The notes beneath the pieces are model-generated. The model worked only from the letters and a program-made list of their open reading frames with translations, did no database searches and was not told the origin of the DNA. Positions 22,460 to 35,152 of a stretch of 64,000 bases of DNA are shown piece by piece. The stretch comes from Dioscorea cayenensis subsp. rotundata. Lineage: Eukaryota; Streptophyta; Magnoliopsida; Dioscoreales; Dioscoreaceae. A program made the translations under genes and the position numbers. Numbering within the stretch: position 1 is the first letter of the stretch; each line of letters opens with the position of its first letter. The stretch covers positions 18,096,529 to 18,160,528 of the forward strand of contig NC_052487.1 of the NCBI RefSeq assembly GCF_009730915.1, read 5' to 3'.

Positions 22460-24877
22460 CTATCGATGGATGCTTGAACTAGAACCAATCCCAGCGTCAA
22501 TGCTAGAAATGCGAGGTATGCCACTAAGAGGAGGTAGTTGCATCCTTTGAGTTTGCATTTTTTGAAAGCGTTGTAGAATTACTTCATTGTCAATAGTTGC
22601 AAAAACCTCCCGCTCGATATACACAACCAGACTATCATTCATCCACTCATCTCCCATTTTATTCCGCAAGTCAGTTTTCACAACATTCATAACTGAAAAC
22701 ACCCTCTCAACACTAGCTGTTGCAACTGGTAAAACAAGCGCCAACTTAATTAGGAGATAAATGAGCGAAAAAATTGCATGTTTACCTGTCTCAACCATCT
22801 TCTTAGCGAATCTACCTAAGTCCCCGAAATTCATAAATTTTTCATCATGCCACACATCATAAATGAAAGTGGTAAATGAAGTAGCTTATGGATGGTTTTG
22901 CATTTCTTGCGCAATTAAATTAATAACCTAAGATCACTTGGATCAAGGCATGACATGAGAAGAAGTAACTCCATACTAGCTTCTGGGAAATGGTTTTGCA
23001 TTTCTTGCGCAATTAAATCAATAACCTAAAATCACAATAATGATAAAATCTCAACATTAATGAAATTTACATAAGGATAGTAAGTATTAAAAATACTAAC
23101 CTCGCAAAAAATCTCACCACGATAATGGTGAAAATGAGTAATGACTTGCCTTTCCTGTCTGGAACGACCACGGATTTGCATATTATCCTTCATATTAGGT
23201 ATCGGGATTGAGTTTTCTTCACAAAAATATCTAACTTCCTCCAAAAATGACTCCCATCCTGTCTTCCTAAAGTCTTGAAGTCGAGCCCTCACAACTTCAA
23301 TTAAACGCATAGCTTGAACAATAATTTGATCCTTTTCTTGTAAGGCAAGTGATAACTCATTTGTGATCCCCAATAAATGCCTTATCAAATACATCACAAA
23401 CACAAATTGATAATTTTCCATTTTTGTATCAAACTTGCCGCTATACCTCTATTATCATTAGAAGCACCATCATCATATACATTTTGGAGTACCTCTAACG
23501 CTGAAGTCCACATTGAGATTAGGCGAAGAATGGTAGTGTCCCCAACGAGTATCCCCTAGTCTTGCTAAGCTGAAGTCTTGATTTTTCCTCTGCCACTTAC
23601 TATTTCCATCCTCTCTAATTGCTCAACTAGCTTATTATGGTGATGTTACCGAAGTTGATTTCTCTTTTTTGCATAATGCTCCGGCCGCGTTAATAATCAT
23701 AATGACATATTGGAAGAAATCACTCACAATTCGATTGTTTTTAGCAACAACAACAATCTCTAATTGGAGTTGATGAGCAAAACAATAGATATATCTTGCA
23801 TATGGATTTCTTTTAAGGATAAGTGCCTTCAAACCATTAAATTCACCTGACATATTTGAAGCTCCATCATATCCTTGTCCCCATAGCCTTGAAAGAGATA
23901 ACCCATATTTAGCAAATAAACAATAAATGGCATTCTTCAATAAAATGGATGAGGTATCTAGCACATGAACTATAGCAAGGAACCACTCTACCACACTTCT
24001 ATTCTTATAAACATATCATAAAACAACTCCCATTTACTCCTTCACTGACACATCCCGGGCTTCATCAATCATAAGGGAAAATAGTTATCTCCCGTATCAT
24101 CAACGATTGCACATATAATCTATGATGCACAAGCATTTGCCAGCTCCTTTGGAACTTTTGGGGAATTCATTTGATTGTTTCCAGGAGCATTTTGATTGAC
24201 TGCCTTAAAAACCTTATCTTTTCACCGACTATACCACTCTAGTAACTCTAGGAAATTGCCTCTATTTAATGAGCTCGAGGACTCATCATGTCCACGAAAA
24301 GCCAAGCCTTGCTTCAAGAGAAAACGTGTCACATCCAAAATTACAGTTAAACGAGTACAGTATTCAACCTCCATCTCATGTGAATGTGCAGCCAATTGGT
24401 GTGACACGTTCTGCCTTTGATTTTGGAAACTCTAAAATTGTACTCTTGCATCATTATGCACACTGTTCACGGCATCAACATACTCTATGAATTTTTCTAA
24501 AGCCTTTTTCCAATTATTGAATCCTGTTTTTGTGAATGCATCTTCTCTTGTTCGATTTCCTCTGCTTGGTGTGAAAAGATAACACCAAAAACAAAATGTT
24601 GCATCTTTGGTCACACTGTACTCCAGGATGTTGTTTAAACCAATTTTTTTGAAAACTTCTCTTTTGGTTGACAAGGATCTCTAGATTCCCTTCGAACTTG
24701 ATCTCTAACCCCAACATCAAAGTCTTCAATTGGTTTTCATAGTCCCGGGTCACTAACAATGTCATTCGAGTTGAAATTCATATGAGTGTTTTTCTCACTT
24801 GATTCGGAGCCTAGTGGTGCTTTTGGAGAATTTGAGGACTCTTCACTTCTTGGCTGTTTAATTACAAATTTATCCAT
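22460..24877 (-). pseudogene. hAT transposase (TTF-type zinc finger, DUF4371, dimerisation domain), decayed
   Basis: Successive minus-strand fragments in three frames follow the family order. A MDKFVIKQPR start lies at 24877; a TTF-type finger segment reads EVFKKIGLNNILEYS, DATFCFWCYLF and FTKTGFNNWKKALEKF. The DUF4371 core reads YGLSLSRLWGQGYDGASN, MSGEFNGLKALI and CFAHQLQLEIVVVAKN. Further on come LIEVVRARLQDFRKTGWE and, at the end, the hAT dimerisation motif LALVLPVATASVERVFS, MNVVKTDLRNKMGDEW. Several stops and frameshifts separate the parts and no complete catalytic ORF survives, so it is non-functional. Confidence 0.85.
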
Positions 24878-25275
24878 GTCCAAGTGGCTTTAAAGTGTAT
24901 AATGCTATTCAAAGACAAAATAAACATGTATAAAAAAATGATAATAAAATAATAACTAGACATTCAAAGCCAACAATATTGCTAATTTATTTAAAGCATT
25001 TTTCCAATATATAAATGAATGGCATTTTTCTAATAAATGAATATTGAGACTACGCAGTAACACAGGCATGTGTGCTTTTGCTTTCAAAAAATATAATCAA
25101 TGTTTTAATCATGTCAATGATGTCATCAATGTTCTAATATAATCAAGATAAAACTTAATTGGACCTGATTCATTGTCTCATGTCAGCAAACCCAAAAGCT
25201 TCAATATGTTTAAGGTTGTTATTCTAGTGAAGATGACAACCTGGTCTTTAATTTGTTGTTGAAGACTCTTATTAG

Positions 25276-25299
25276 ATATATATATATATATATATATAT
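25276..25299. repeat. TA microsatellite
   Basis: About 12 TA units within the non-coding part of the hAT element. Confidence 0.85.
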
Positions 25300-27228
25300 T
25301 CAGCTACATATTTGCCAGAGTTCAATGCGTTGTGTCATCACAGCAATCGATGAAAATTTTGTTAAGTGTTAGAGTGAACCTCTTTTGTCAGTAAGGGCTG
25401 TGACAGTTACATGTGGGCTTATGAATATGGAGATTCTTACTTGAGTGCTAAGTTTTTTAGAATTCATATTTAAATTGGTGAACTTTAAATATATGTGGGC
25501 TTGAGAATAACATATAATTAGCATATGAAGCATGCCCATCAAATCTATCAAGATAGGGAAACAAAATGCAATTATTAATTATCCCACTCCATGATTGGGA
25601 ATTAATGTTGTCTTAATTTCTTTCATGAGTACAAAGATGAAGGTTTAGACTTGATCAAAGAGTGATGCCTCTTTAGTTTGCTTTCTTCCAGCAATTGCTT
25701 TTCTCTATAACAAATTTAGTCAGTCCCTTATTTTTTTCTCATTAAGTATATGTACATTATTCATTTTAAACTTTAATAAGGAAATATGCTTGGATAATCC
25801 AATCATAATTAGACAAATATCACCCTAATTTACTAATTAGCAAACAAGTTTAATTAACCTTGATTAAAAACCAAATGATATAGAGCACAAACTTGGCTAG
25901 CTGTTGTATTTGGATTACTTAACTTATTCTTGCTATATGACAAGATTGAGCAATCAGAAGTTCATATAATGAGAAAAATGTTAATTTGTTTCTTCGGCAT
26001 AATATCTTTTTCCATTTAGTTATAATCTAAAGCAAGCAAATTAATAGTACTAATTAACAGATATAGCTATCATATTTGGCACTGACAACATGTCCATTTA
26101 GTTATAAATAGATGGTGAATATGCTCTTTTTGATCTCATTTTCTTTCTATTTGACACTAACGGTAACAGGACAAACAAATAGGAAGTAACTAGTAAGGAA
26201 GGGATGGTTCATTCATTGCATATTATTGCATTGATGAAATTCTAAAGCAAAAGAACAAAGTCTTATATATGACCCTCAAAAGATCAAATCCACTCCTCAA
26301 ATCTTGAATCTTTCTTCTCATAATGCCAAATCTGAATTCTGGTCTCTAGATTAGATATAGGAATTTCTGAAAAACAAAGTGATAAATTTTATGATCAAAA
26401 CAAGAAAATCCAAATCCAATTCAAACAAGAACTTAAAAAAGAAAAAAAAGATAAAACATTTAAACAAACCTACACTTTGGACGTTGGAGAAACCATACCT
26501 CAGCAGCTTAACTCATTGAGAGCCCAATAATCATGCTTAGAGAATCAGACTTTAAGTTACACACTTGCACACAAAGAGTAATCAGTGAATCCGAATTATA
26601 GATTTACTCATTCACAGAATCACAGTCTAAGTTGGAGCTAGAATAGTAAGAATACCTACCAAAAAACTGAACGAATGAGAGATCTTGAGGCTTAATATGT
26701 TGAGTAGTAAACAAATGTCTGATTTTGAGCCAGTGAGGGTATGCTAATTTTGGGTATTGGATTCAGATCGAAGTTTAAGTGATTAAGTCCGATAACCCAA
26801 TAATAATATCTATCACCTTATTGGATCTGAATTATGGATCCAAAATTAAACTTGTGTCAGTTGTGTGACTGTGTCATGTGTGACTTTGGCTTTGGCTCTT
26901 TGAATCTTCAACATATTCATTTTTCCTCCAAGCTTAAGAGTTCAAAGTCTCCATTCTCCAAACTTTCACAACATCTTAACAAGACGATGATCCACTGACC
27001 GGAGCTGCAACTTGCAGAGCACATCACAAGCTGGCAAGCTGCATAACCAAGGTCCAAGACTCCAAGCAAGGACCAAAGCCTAGCCGCCCAAGCCCCAAGG
27101 GGAGGGGGTTGATTCGGCTAAAGCCGCAAGCTCAGAGCTTCTGAGTCTTTGATGAAAGCTAACCTCACAGCGATATTTCCGGCACCAAAGGGGGGCTGAA
27201 GCCCCTGCTCGCCCCCTCCCTTGGTTCT

Positions 27229-27508
27229 GCCACTCAAACAAGAAAGAAAGGTAAAAAGAAGATATGCTAGTGTTGATTCTGCCTTGGCACAAACTGTAGG
27301 TTAAAAAATGGATAGACTTGCACTTGCAATTAAGGAGCATAACCCAGTCACTCTTACTGAAGTTGGTTACTCAACATGTGATGTGGTTAAAGTTTATTTA
27401 TATTATGCAGATAGTGAAACTAGAACATTCAAATTCTTGGGCGCGCCAGATATTCTCAGCCAGTACATGGCAAAGGAACTTGTAGGACTGCCAGAACAAA
27501 TTTTTTAG
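27229..27508 (+). pseudogene. Myb/SANT-like protein of the Harbinger element, 3' part
   Basis: Downstream of the hAT insertion the frame resumes with a basic linker (KKGKKK) and, after stops, MDRLALAIKEHNP, VGYSTCDVVKVYLYYAD and QYMAKELVGLPEQIF. It has the helix-rich tail typical of plant Myb/SANT-like proteins, whose ends often include a MxxLAxAI-type segment. This is the C-terminal portion of the ORF broken at 22286. Confidence 0.55.
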
Positions 27509-28290
27509 TTTGGGATTGTAAACATGCCATGTGTTTTGCTTGAGGGTTAATCGCTTGTGTTTTTTAGTTTTGAACTACGACATTATGTCTACAATGTTTT
27601 TTATAACTTGATTGTTAACTTATAGCTTCACTTATGGTGTTGGATTTGTTATTAGTGTGTAATACTATCAGATTGAAACTCTATTTTGAGGTTTATCGAA
27701 TTATTGTAATGCTAATGTTTTCATTGTTTTAATACATAATCATTTTTTCATTAGCTACAATAATTAAGTTAAATTTTTGTTTCTTTACATTATGATTTCA
27801 TTGTTTTCATTTTGTCATTAACTACAAAAATCAAGTTAAATAATAAATTGCTATGTTATTCATTAATAATTCATTAAAAATATTTCATGCTAAATAAATA
27901 AAAAAAAATATCTATTAATATCCGTTATTTAAATCAAAGACATACTTAAAATATTTAAAAAATAAATTTCTCTAATCATCCACTATAATTGAATTTAATT
28001 AAACAATTTGAAAATATTTTTAAAAATTATTAATTAAATAAAGGGGTAACTTCACCTTCTTATGGATTGGGTCATCATACCACTCCCATATCCATCCAAC
28101 CAAACATTCAAAAATGGATATTCAAAACTTTACATATCCTTATCCCTCTAACCAAACACCAAACAAGTTTTATCCTTACTATTAAGTCCCTCTAACTAAA
28201 CACATAAACATGGATATTCCCATCCACGGATATTTCATCCACGGATATCCCCCATCCATAGAATACAATATCCCACTATCAAACACTACC

Positions 28291-28534
28291 TGACACTACT
28301 AGGTTAAAAAAAAACATCAAAAATAAAAATAAAGCACGTGAGAATTCAAGTGACTCTTAATCTCCCCACCTCTTCTTTTACACATGAGAGATGGGGTAGC
28401 ATTTGCCTATAACCTAAAAAATAATATTTTTTAAAATTATAATATTATATATGCTACTAATAATTCATCTTCAATATATATATATAGATTTCCATCAACA
28501 TATATAAGTATAAAGAGAAACATAGAGAATGAAG
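28291..28534. other. Spacer with the second arm of the flanking direct repeat
   Basis: The stretch 28305-28405 repeats 19125-19230 in the same orientation, with perhaps three-quarters identity by eye. The rest is AT-rich with short TA runs. Confidence 0.45.
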
Positions 28535-28830
28535 AGTAATACCTGAATTGATCCATCTACTTTTATCTTTTTTCCCTTTTGGTCCCTCTACTCATTTCAA
28601 GTAGTCTCTCAACTCTTGAAAATGGTTATATTTAGTTCCTTCTACTCTAAAATAGGCTAATTATTTGGATGTATTTTCAAGAGTAGAGGGACTAAATGGG
28701 AAGAGATTAAAGGTAGAGGGACTAAATTGGGTCATTTTTAATAATAGAGAGATTAGTGGGGCGCATTTCTGAGTAGAGGGACTAAAAGGGAATAGAGAAA
28801 AAAGTAGAGGGACCAATTCGAGTATTATAC
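28535..28830. mobile_element. MITE, family A copy 2
   Basis: About 296 bp, the same family as 2830-3133: the right end (TTCGAGTATTATAC) is intact, the left is partly eroded, and internal phrases such as 'ggtccctctactc' and 'gagtagagggacta' pair. It ends 54 bp before the copia 5' LTR. Confidence 0.8.
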
Positions 28831-28884
28831 CAAAGAAAATATACTGAACACTTTTCATTCTACTTCATCTCTTTTTATATCTTC

Positions 28885-29392
28885 TATTAGTTAAAAGCCA
28901 TTAACCCATCCCATGTGCTTAAACAATGGCTCTCCAAACCATCTACTTAGACCAACATCTTAATCAAATGGTGCCCATAAATTAAAGGATGATGGCAATC
29001 AAATTTGGTGGTTTGGTAGGTGAAAAGCACTTTGCATTCTCCTATAAATAAGTGATAAAGCTCTTATTCTTTACACACAACTAAGTGAATGAGATAAGTG
29101 AGAGTGAGGAATTGAGAGAAAATAGAAGAGTGGGAGTATAATAATAAAAATATTATTGAGAGTTGTTATTTCTCTTAGTAAAAGAGAGAGTGGTGGTTTT
29201 CTCTTTATTATTAGAGAGAGTTTGTAACTCCTTAAAATTTTCACTTAGTAAATTTTTCTATTCTTGCTCGTCAGGTTTTACCCTAATTATTTAGAGGGTT
29301 TTCACATAATATCTTTATGCAATTTATTTTTCAGTGTTATTTTCATTTATTTTATTGTTGTACTGCTTTATTAGGTCCTACATTTCACAACA
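28885..29392 (+). repeat. 5' LTR of the copia element
   Basis: A 508-bp long terminal repeat; it ends CACAACA directly before the primer-binding site. It contains the uninterrupted version of the TAA site into which the Harbinger element inserted in the 3' LTR (ACAACTAAGTGAATG). Confidence 0.9.
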
Positions 29393-29558
29393 AATAGTAT
29401 CAGAGCTAGATTTGGGTGTTTATACACACACACATATATATATATACTTATCATATACCCTATGGCTGCCACTATAAGTGGATCCTCCACATAAAAAAAA
29501 TAAGTTAGATTATTAGTCACCCTAATTATTGCTCTTGAAGCAATTTCTAATAGAAGCA

Positions 29559-32500
29559 ATGGCGGCAAAATACGAGATTGAAAAATTCAGTGGGAGTAAT
29601 TTCTCACTGTGAAAATTGAAGATAAAGGCAATCCTAAGGATAGACAACTGATTGGCTGCCATTATCGAAAGACTAGTTGAGATCAAAGATGACAAGTGGA
29701 ATGAGATGGACTCGAATGTCGTTGTCAATCTTCATTTAGTACTTGCTGATGGAGTTCTATCAAGAATTACAAAGAAGAAGACAGAGAAGGAGATCTGGGA
29801 TCACCTCACTAAGTTGTATGGGGCCAAGTCACTCCACAACAAAATTTTTCTTAAGAGAAGACTCTATATTTTTTGTATGGTGGAATCTACTTCAGTGACA
29901 GAGCACATGAATGCACTAAACACTCTATTTTCCTAACTCACATCATTGGGACATATAATAGAGTTAGGTGAACATGCGAAAATTCTACTTCAAAGTCTAC
30001 CAGATTCATATAATCAACTCATCATCAACTTAACAAATAATATCTCCACGAACATTCTAGTCTTCGACAACATTACAGTTGTTGTTTTGGAGGAAGAAAG
30101 TCAGCGCAAGAACAACGAAGACAGGTTGACAGGTTCGCAATAAGCGGAGGTCTTAATGGTGACGAGAGAAGGACCAACAAAACGTGGCTCCGATAAGAGC
30201 TACAATTATGGAAGATCAAATTCAAAGAGTAAGAAGACTTTCAAGTGCTACCACTGTGGCAAGAAAGATCACTTGAAGAAGGATTGTTAGAGTCTAAATA
30301 AGAAATACTCCAATACTCAACGGAATGTTGCAAACACTTTAGATGATGGAGAAGCCATCACTATGAACCTATCTTTGGGGGATTTGTGTACGATTGCAAT
30401 GATCAAGCCTTGAAGATCATTGGTATTGACATCATCAAACTGAAGATGTATGATGGTAAGGTTTGGACCATACAAGAAGTCCGACATGTGGAGGGCCTCA
30501 TGAAGGATTTGTTGCCTATAGGATAACTTAATAATCTTGGTTGCAAAATTGAAGTCCAAAATAAGATCATGAAGGTAATTCGAGGAGTGCTTGTATGCAT
30601 GAAAGAAGAGAAGATAGCTACAAATTTATACATGCTGAAGGGAGAAATTTTGTAAGAAGGAGAAGCTTCAGTTACCACAAGTAGTTCAAGTGAAAAATGC
30701 ACAATGGCATGGCACAAAAAACTTGGACACATGTCAGAGTAAGTAATGAAGATTCTTATAGAAAAAAATCTACTTCAAGATTTCACAAAGGTACGATACC
30801 CTTTTATGAACATTGAATTGCGAGCAAACAACATCGACTGAAGTTCAACACATCTAATTCTAGAAGCAAATCAATTCTAGAATTGATTCACTCTAATGTG
30901 TGGCAAGCACCAGTTACATCTCTAGGAGGAGAAAATTACTTTATATCATTTATTGATGACTATTCTAAGAGATGTTAGGAGTAACTTATCAAGAGGAAGG
31001 CAGATGTGTTTCAAGTCTTCAAATTTTACAAAGTGCGGGTAAAACTTGAATCAGACGAGATTATCAAGTGCTTGAGGACTGTTAATATAGGAGAATACAC
31101 TAGCAAAGAATTTGATAAATTCTGTAAGGAAGAAGCCATCGAAAGACAGTTCACTACATCATACGCTCCTCAACAAAATAGAGTGGCAGAGTGGATGAAC
31201 AGAACTTTGTTGGAAAAAACAAGAGCAATGATGAAAGCTGCAGGCCTAGACAAGAAGTTTTAGGCAGAAGCAGTCAGCAACGCCTGTTATGTGGTGAATC
31301 GAGCTCCATTAACTGTAATCAAATTAAAGACACCGATGGAGATGTGGACTAGTAAGGCAGTTGAGTATTCAAACCTTCATATATTTGGAAATCATGTATA
31401 TGTAATGTACAGTACTCAAAAAACTGCAAAGCTGGAACCAAAATCCAGAAAATGTATATTCTTAGGATATGCTAATGGAGTTAAGTGGTGTCGCCTATAG
31501 GATCCTACTGCCCACAAGGTTGTAACCAGCAAGAATGTCATCTTCATAGAAGATAAAGAATTAGAGAAAGCAAATGGTGAAAACACTTCAAATGAAAACA
31601 CAAGCACAAAGACTACAACAATACAAGTAGAAAAAGAAGCTGAAGCCACACCATAGTGCAAGGTACAAGTGCCAGTTGAATCTGAAGCTCCAGAAGTTCA
31701 ACGGTCAACCCGTATGAGAAAGGCACCAAGTTAGTATTCTGATTATATTATGCAGGTAACATTGCATACTGTATTCTAACTGAGGATGGAGAACCATAAA
31801 CTCTTCAAGAAGCACTGAGCAATTCAGATGCATCTTAGTGGATGGCAGCAATGCAAGAAGAAATTAAAGCTCTTCATAAAAATAGGACATGGGAACTAGT
31901 GTCACTACCACAAGTGTGAAAGCTCATTGGCAACAAATGGGTCTATAAGATCAAGCATAATAGTGATGATCTAGTAGATTGTTATCATGCTAGATTGGTG
32001 GTGAAAGGATATGCTCAAAAGGAAGGAATTGACTTCAATGAATTATTTTCACCTGTGGTTCGATTCACAACAATCCGAGTAGCCTTAGCAATGCGTACTA
32101 CATTTGACTTACAGCTTGAGCAGTTAGATGTCAAAACTGCATTTCTTCATGGAGATCTTGAAGAAGAAATTTGCATGCTCCAATTAAAAGGATTTGAAGA
32201 AAAAGATAAAGAGAACTTAGTTTGCAGGCTGAACCAATCTCTGTACGGTTTAAAACAGGCTCCAAAATGTTGGCACAAGAGATTTGATTCCTTCACTATG
32301 AGCCTTGGTTACAACAAATTTAATACAAACCCTTATGCATATGTTAAAAGGTTTGAAGAAGAAGATTTTATCTTCTTATTGCTATATATTGACGACATGT
32401 TGGTCGCAAGCCCAAACAAAGATCATATCAATGAGTTGAAGGCACAATTAGGTAGGGAATTTAAAATTATGGACTTGGGACCGACAAACAAGATTCTAGG

Positions 32501-33335
32501 GATGCAAATTCACTGAGACAGAGATAATAGGAAGACTTTGCTTTCTCAGAATAATTATTTGAAGAAGATCTTGCGGCATTTCAACGTGTAATATTGTAAG
32601 CCAAATTATACTCTACTTTCTATCAATTTGAAGTTATCCAGTATGTGTCTTAGCAGTGAATAAGAGAGGATGAAGATGTCTCGAGTACCATATGCATCAA
32701 CAGTGGGAAGCTTAATGTTTGCCATGATTTGTACAAAACCAGATTTTGCACATGTAGTGAGAGTGGTAAGTTGGTACATTGCGAATCTTGGTCGAAAGCA
32801 TTGGAGTATTGTCAAGATTATTATCATATATGTAAAGAGAACCTCAGATGTTGCATTATGTTATGGGGGATTAGATTTATTGTCAGTGGATATGTTGATG
32901 CTGCTTATGCAGGTGATCTTGATAAAAGCAAATTCACTATTGGATATGTGTTCATACTAGCAGGAGAAGCTGTGAGCTAGGTTTCAAAACTATAGTCAGT
33001 CGTGGCTATGTCAATGACAAAAGCAAAGTATTTTGCAGCTACACAAGCCAGTAAAGCAGCGGTGTGATTGAAGATGGTGTTAGAAGAACTTGGACACAAA
33101 AAGAGAACATTACATGATAACCAGAGTGCATTGGATCTTGCAAAGAATCCAACATTTCATTCAAAGCAAAACATATCAGAGTTCAATACCACTTCGTTCG
33201 TGAGAAAGTGGAAGAAGGTATAATTGATATGCAAAAGATTCATACCAAGGAAAACCTAGCAGACTCTATGACAAAAGCAATCAACGCTAGTAGATTCATA
33301 TGGTGTCAATCCCCTTATGGCCTAACAGAGACATA
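29559..33335 (+). pseudogene. copia gag-pol polyprotein, decayed
   Basis: Gag begins MAAKYEIEKFSGSNFSL at 29559 and soon meets a stop; EKEIWDHLTKLYG follows. The zinc knuckle CYHCGKKDHLKKDC is at 30247-30288. The pre-integrase segment reads AWHKKLGHMSE (about 30710-30740). Integrase pieces include YAPQQNRVAEWMNRTLLE, AEAVSNACYVVNRAP and KCIFLGYANG (31006-31500). Reverse transcriptase is the longest open part (31995-32516), with QLDVKTAFLHGDLEEEI, YGLKQAPKCWHKRFD and the active site YIDDML. RNase H keeps DNQSALDLAKNPTFHSK (about 33117-33170). Many stops and frameshifts interrupt the reading in every domain, so no functional polyprotein is made. Confidence 0.92.
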
Positions 33336-34259
33336 AGCAACATCAAATGACAAGATAGAAAGAATGGTGTGAAGACTTGATTGCCTTTTAATCAAATCTT
33401 CAAGCAGGAGAATTGTTAGTCTAAAACCCCCATCCCATGGCTCTCCAAACCATTTGCTTAAACCAACAGCTTAATCAAATGGCACCCATAAATTCAAGGA
33501 TGAAGGTAACCAAATTTGGTGGCTTGGTAGGTGAAAAACACTTTGCATTCCCCTATAAATAAGTGATGAAGCTCTCATTCTTTACACACAACTAAGGTAG
33601 CGTTTGGTTGGATGTAATTATAATTATAATGGATTTTCAGTTACAATGTAATTAAAAATACTTGATTTTCAAAATACAGTGCAATCAAATCTTATGTTTG
33701 GTTGGATGTAACTGGAATTATTGTGTTATAGAATTTTTTGTTTGGTTGAAGGGATTGATAAATGCACTTGAGGTATATGATCACCTTAGGTGAAATTAGC
33801 CCAGTATTTTAGATATTTTCATAAATTACAAAACAAAATCAAGAATTAAAATCTAAACACTAATCGGATATTGATTTAACTTTATTATTAAATTAATTAC
33901 TGGACACATTAGTATATACTTTTTTTTTAATTATAAATTTAATTATCACATGATTTATTTTAGTTATTTATTATTATTATTATTAAAAATATTGTGGAAA
34001 ATATTGAGAAAATGCGTGCCCAAAAAATGAGAGGAACATGAATACATGAATTTAAATTTCTAAAAAAAAAGTTTGGATAATGCTCGCAACCATCACCGTT
34101 ACCTTCTTGATCTCGACCCTTGAATGCCCCCACCCCTCCACTATCTCTTCCCTCCTAAACTCCAAATTTTGCCCTCCACTATCTCTTCCCTTCTAAACTA
34201 GGTGTGATCAAAGATGGGAGCTTAATATATATTTTCTGAAAATCCTAGAGATTTGGGAA

Positions 34260-35106
34260 TAGGAATGGGGGTGGGGCGGGGAATCCCCGTTCCATGGGCG
34301 GGGCGGGGAATGGTCTCCCGCCCCACGGGGATCCCCGCCCCGCCTCCCGCTGGGAACACGTGGGGAATCCCCATGGGATTCCCCAAAAGAATATATTTTA
34401 TATTTTTTTAATATATTTATTAAAAAAATTATTTCAACATTAACATAATATTATATATATATATATAATCAATAAATATTTATTTGTTAATATTTTTAGT
34501 TATTATTATGGAACTCATAATTATTTCATACAACTTATTAACTATTTAAATTTATATATTTCATTAAAACATATTTATTTAATAAAAATCTTAAATTATT
34601 TTTAATAAAAATTATTATATAATATATCTACAAAATTAAAAATTCAAACTTCTAATTTTTCAAATTTCTAATATTCATAAAAAAACTAATTATTTATTTA
34701 ATTTAAATGAATTGGATAATTAGGTAATTGTAATTTGTCTAGATTTTTTTATTCAAATATCCATGTGTTGCTACATATAAGCATTATATTTTTTTATTTA
34801 AATATCCATTTGATCTAGATTTTTTTCATCATACATTATATTTTTTTATTTTTCAATCAGTATATAAGCATCTTTAGCATGTGAATATAAATCGCATTAG
34901 AAATATTATAGTTATTTATAAAAAAATTTTATATTAATGTTTTGGACGGGGCGGAGATTCCCCGTGGGATGGATCCCCGCGGGGAGTGAAACAGGGAGGA
35001 TTTTTTTCCCCATGGGGAATTTTTAACGGGAATCCCGCCCCGTGGAGAGCGGGGATGGGGACGGGGATCCCATTCCCCGCCCCGCCCCGCCCCATCCCCA
35101 TTCCTA
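34260..35106. mobile_element. Non-autonomous hAT-like element with GC-rich inverted ends
   Basis: An 847-bp element with TIRs starting TAGGAATGGGG and ending in the complement CCCCATTCCTA, flanked by a perfect 8-bp duplication TTTGGGAA (34252-34259 and 35107-35114). An 8-bp TSD and a TA-G-G start are hAT hallmarks. Both ends (34260-34380 and 34945-35106) are extremely G/C-rich with many GGGGCGGGG and GGGGATCCCC-type palindromes, while the 560-bp centre is over 80% AT. No ORF. It sits inside the Harbinger element, the third level of nesting here. Confidence 0.85.
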
Positions 35107-35152
35107 TTTGGGAAGATGGTTAGTGAGAGAAAACCCTAGATAAGACATGACT

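Larger units (their letters stand above)
22295..27228 (-). mobile_element. hAT transposon inserted in the Harbinger SANT-like ORF
   Basis: The left end begins CAGTGGCGAAACCAAG, preceding a G run; the right end carries the complement-like CTTGGTTCTGCCACT after C-rich sequence. These are typical ends of the plant hAT group whose transposase resembles zinc-finger MYM-type protein 1. Flanking 8-mers are CCTCTCAA (22287-22294) and CCACTCAA (27229-27236), 7 of 8 identical; the exact right border is blurred. Joining the flanks restores a basic linker (RTSQ, TRKKGKKK) of the interrupted ORF, which supports insertion there. The transposase relic lies at 22460-24877. The remaining 2.3 kb (24900-27200) is non-coding and AT-rich, with a TA run at about 25276-25299. 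Confidence 0.7.
19317..28290 (+). mobile_element. PIF/Harbinger DNA transposon, internally deleted, split by a hAT element
   Basis: The ends are inverted: AGTAGTGTTTGGCAG on the left and the complement of GGTAGTGTTTGATAG on the right, flanked by TGA on both sides (19314-19316, 28291-28293), a 3-bp duplication as Harbinger makes. The TIR matches that of the smaller element at 33596. Inside are a fragment of the Harbinger transposase (about 21519-21790) and a Myb/SANT-like ORF, the two proteins such elements encode. A roughly 70-bp repeat lies near the left end (19569-19770). Much of the transposase is missing and both ORFs carry stops, so the copy is dead. About 4.9 kb of its length is the later hAT insertion. 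Confidence 0.7.

Noticed and set aside
19317..28290. CACTA (En/Spm) transposon
   Set aside because: The ends contain TAGTG on the left and CACTA on the right, the reverse of the CACTA family order. The 3-bp duplication and encoded proteins point to Harbinger.
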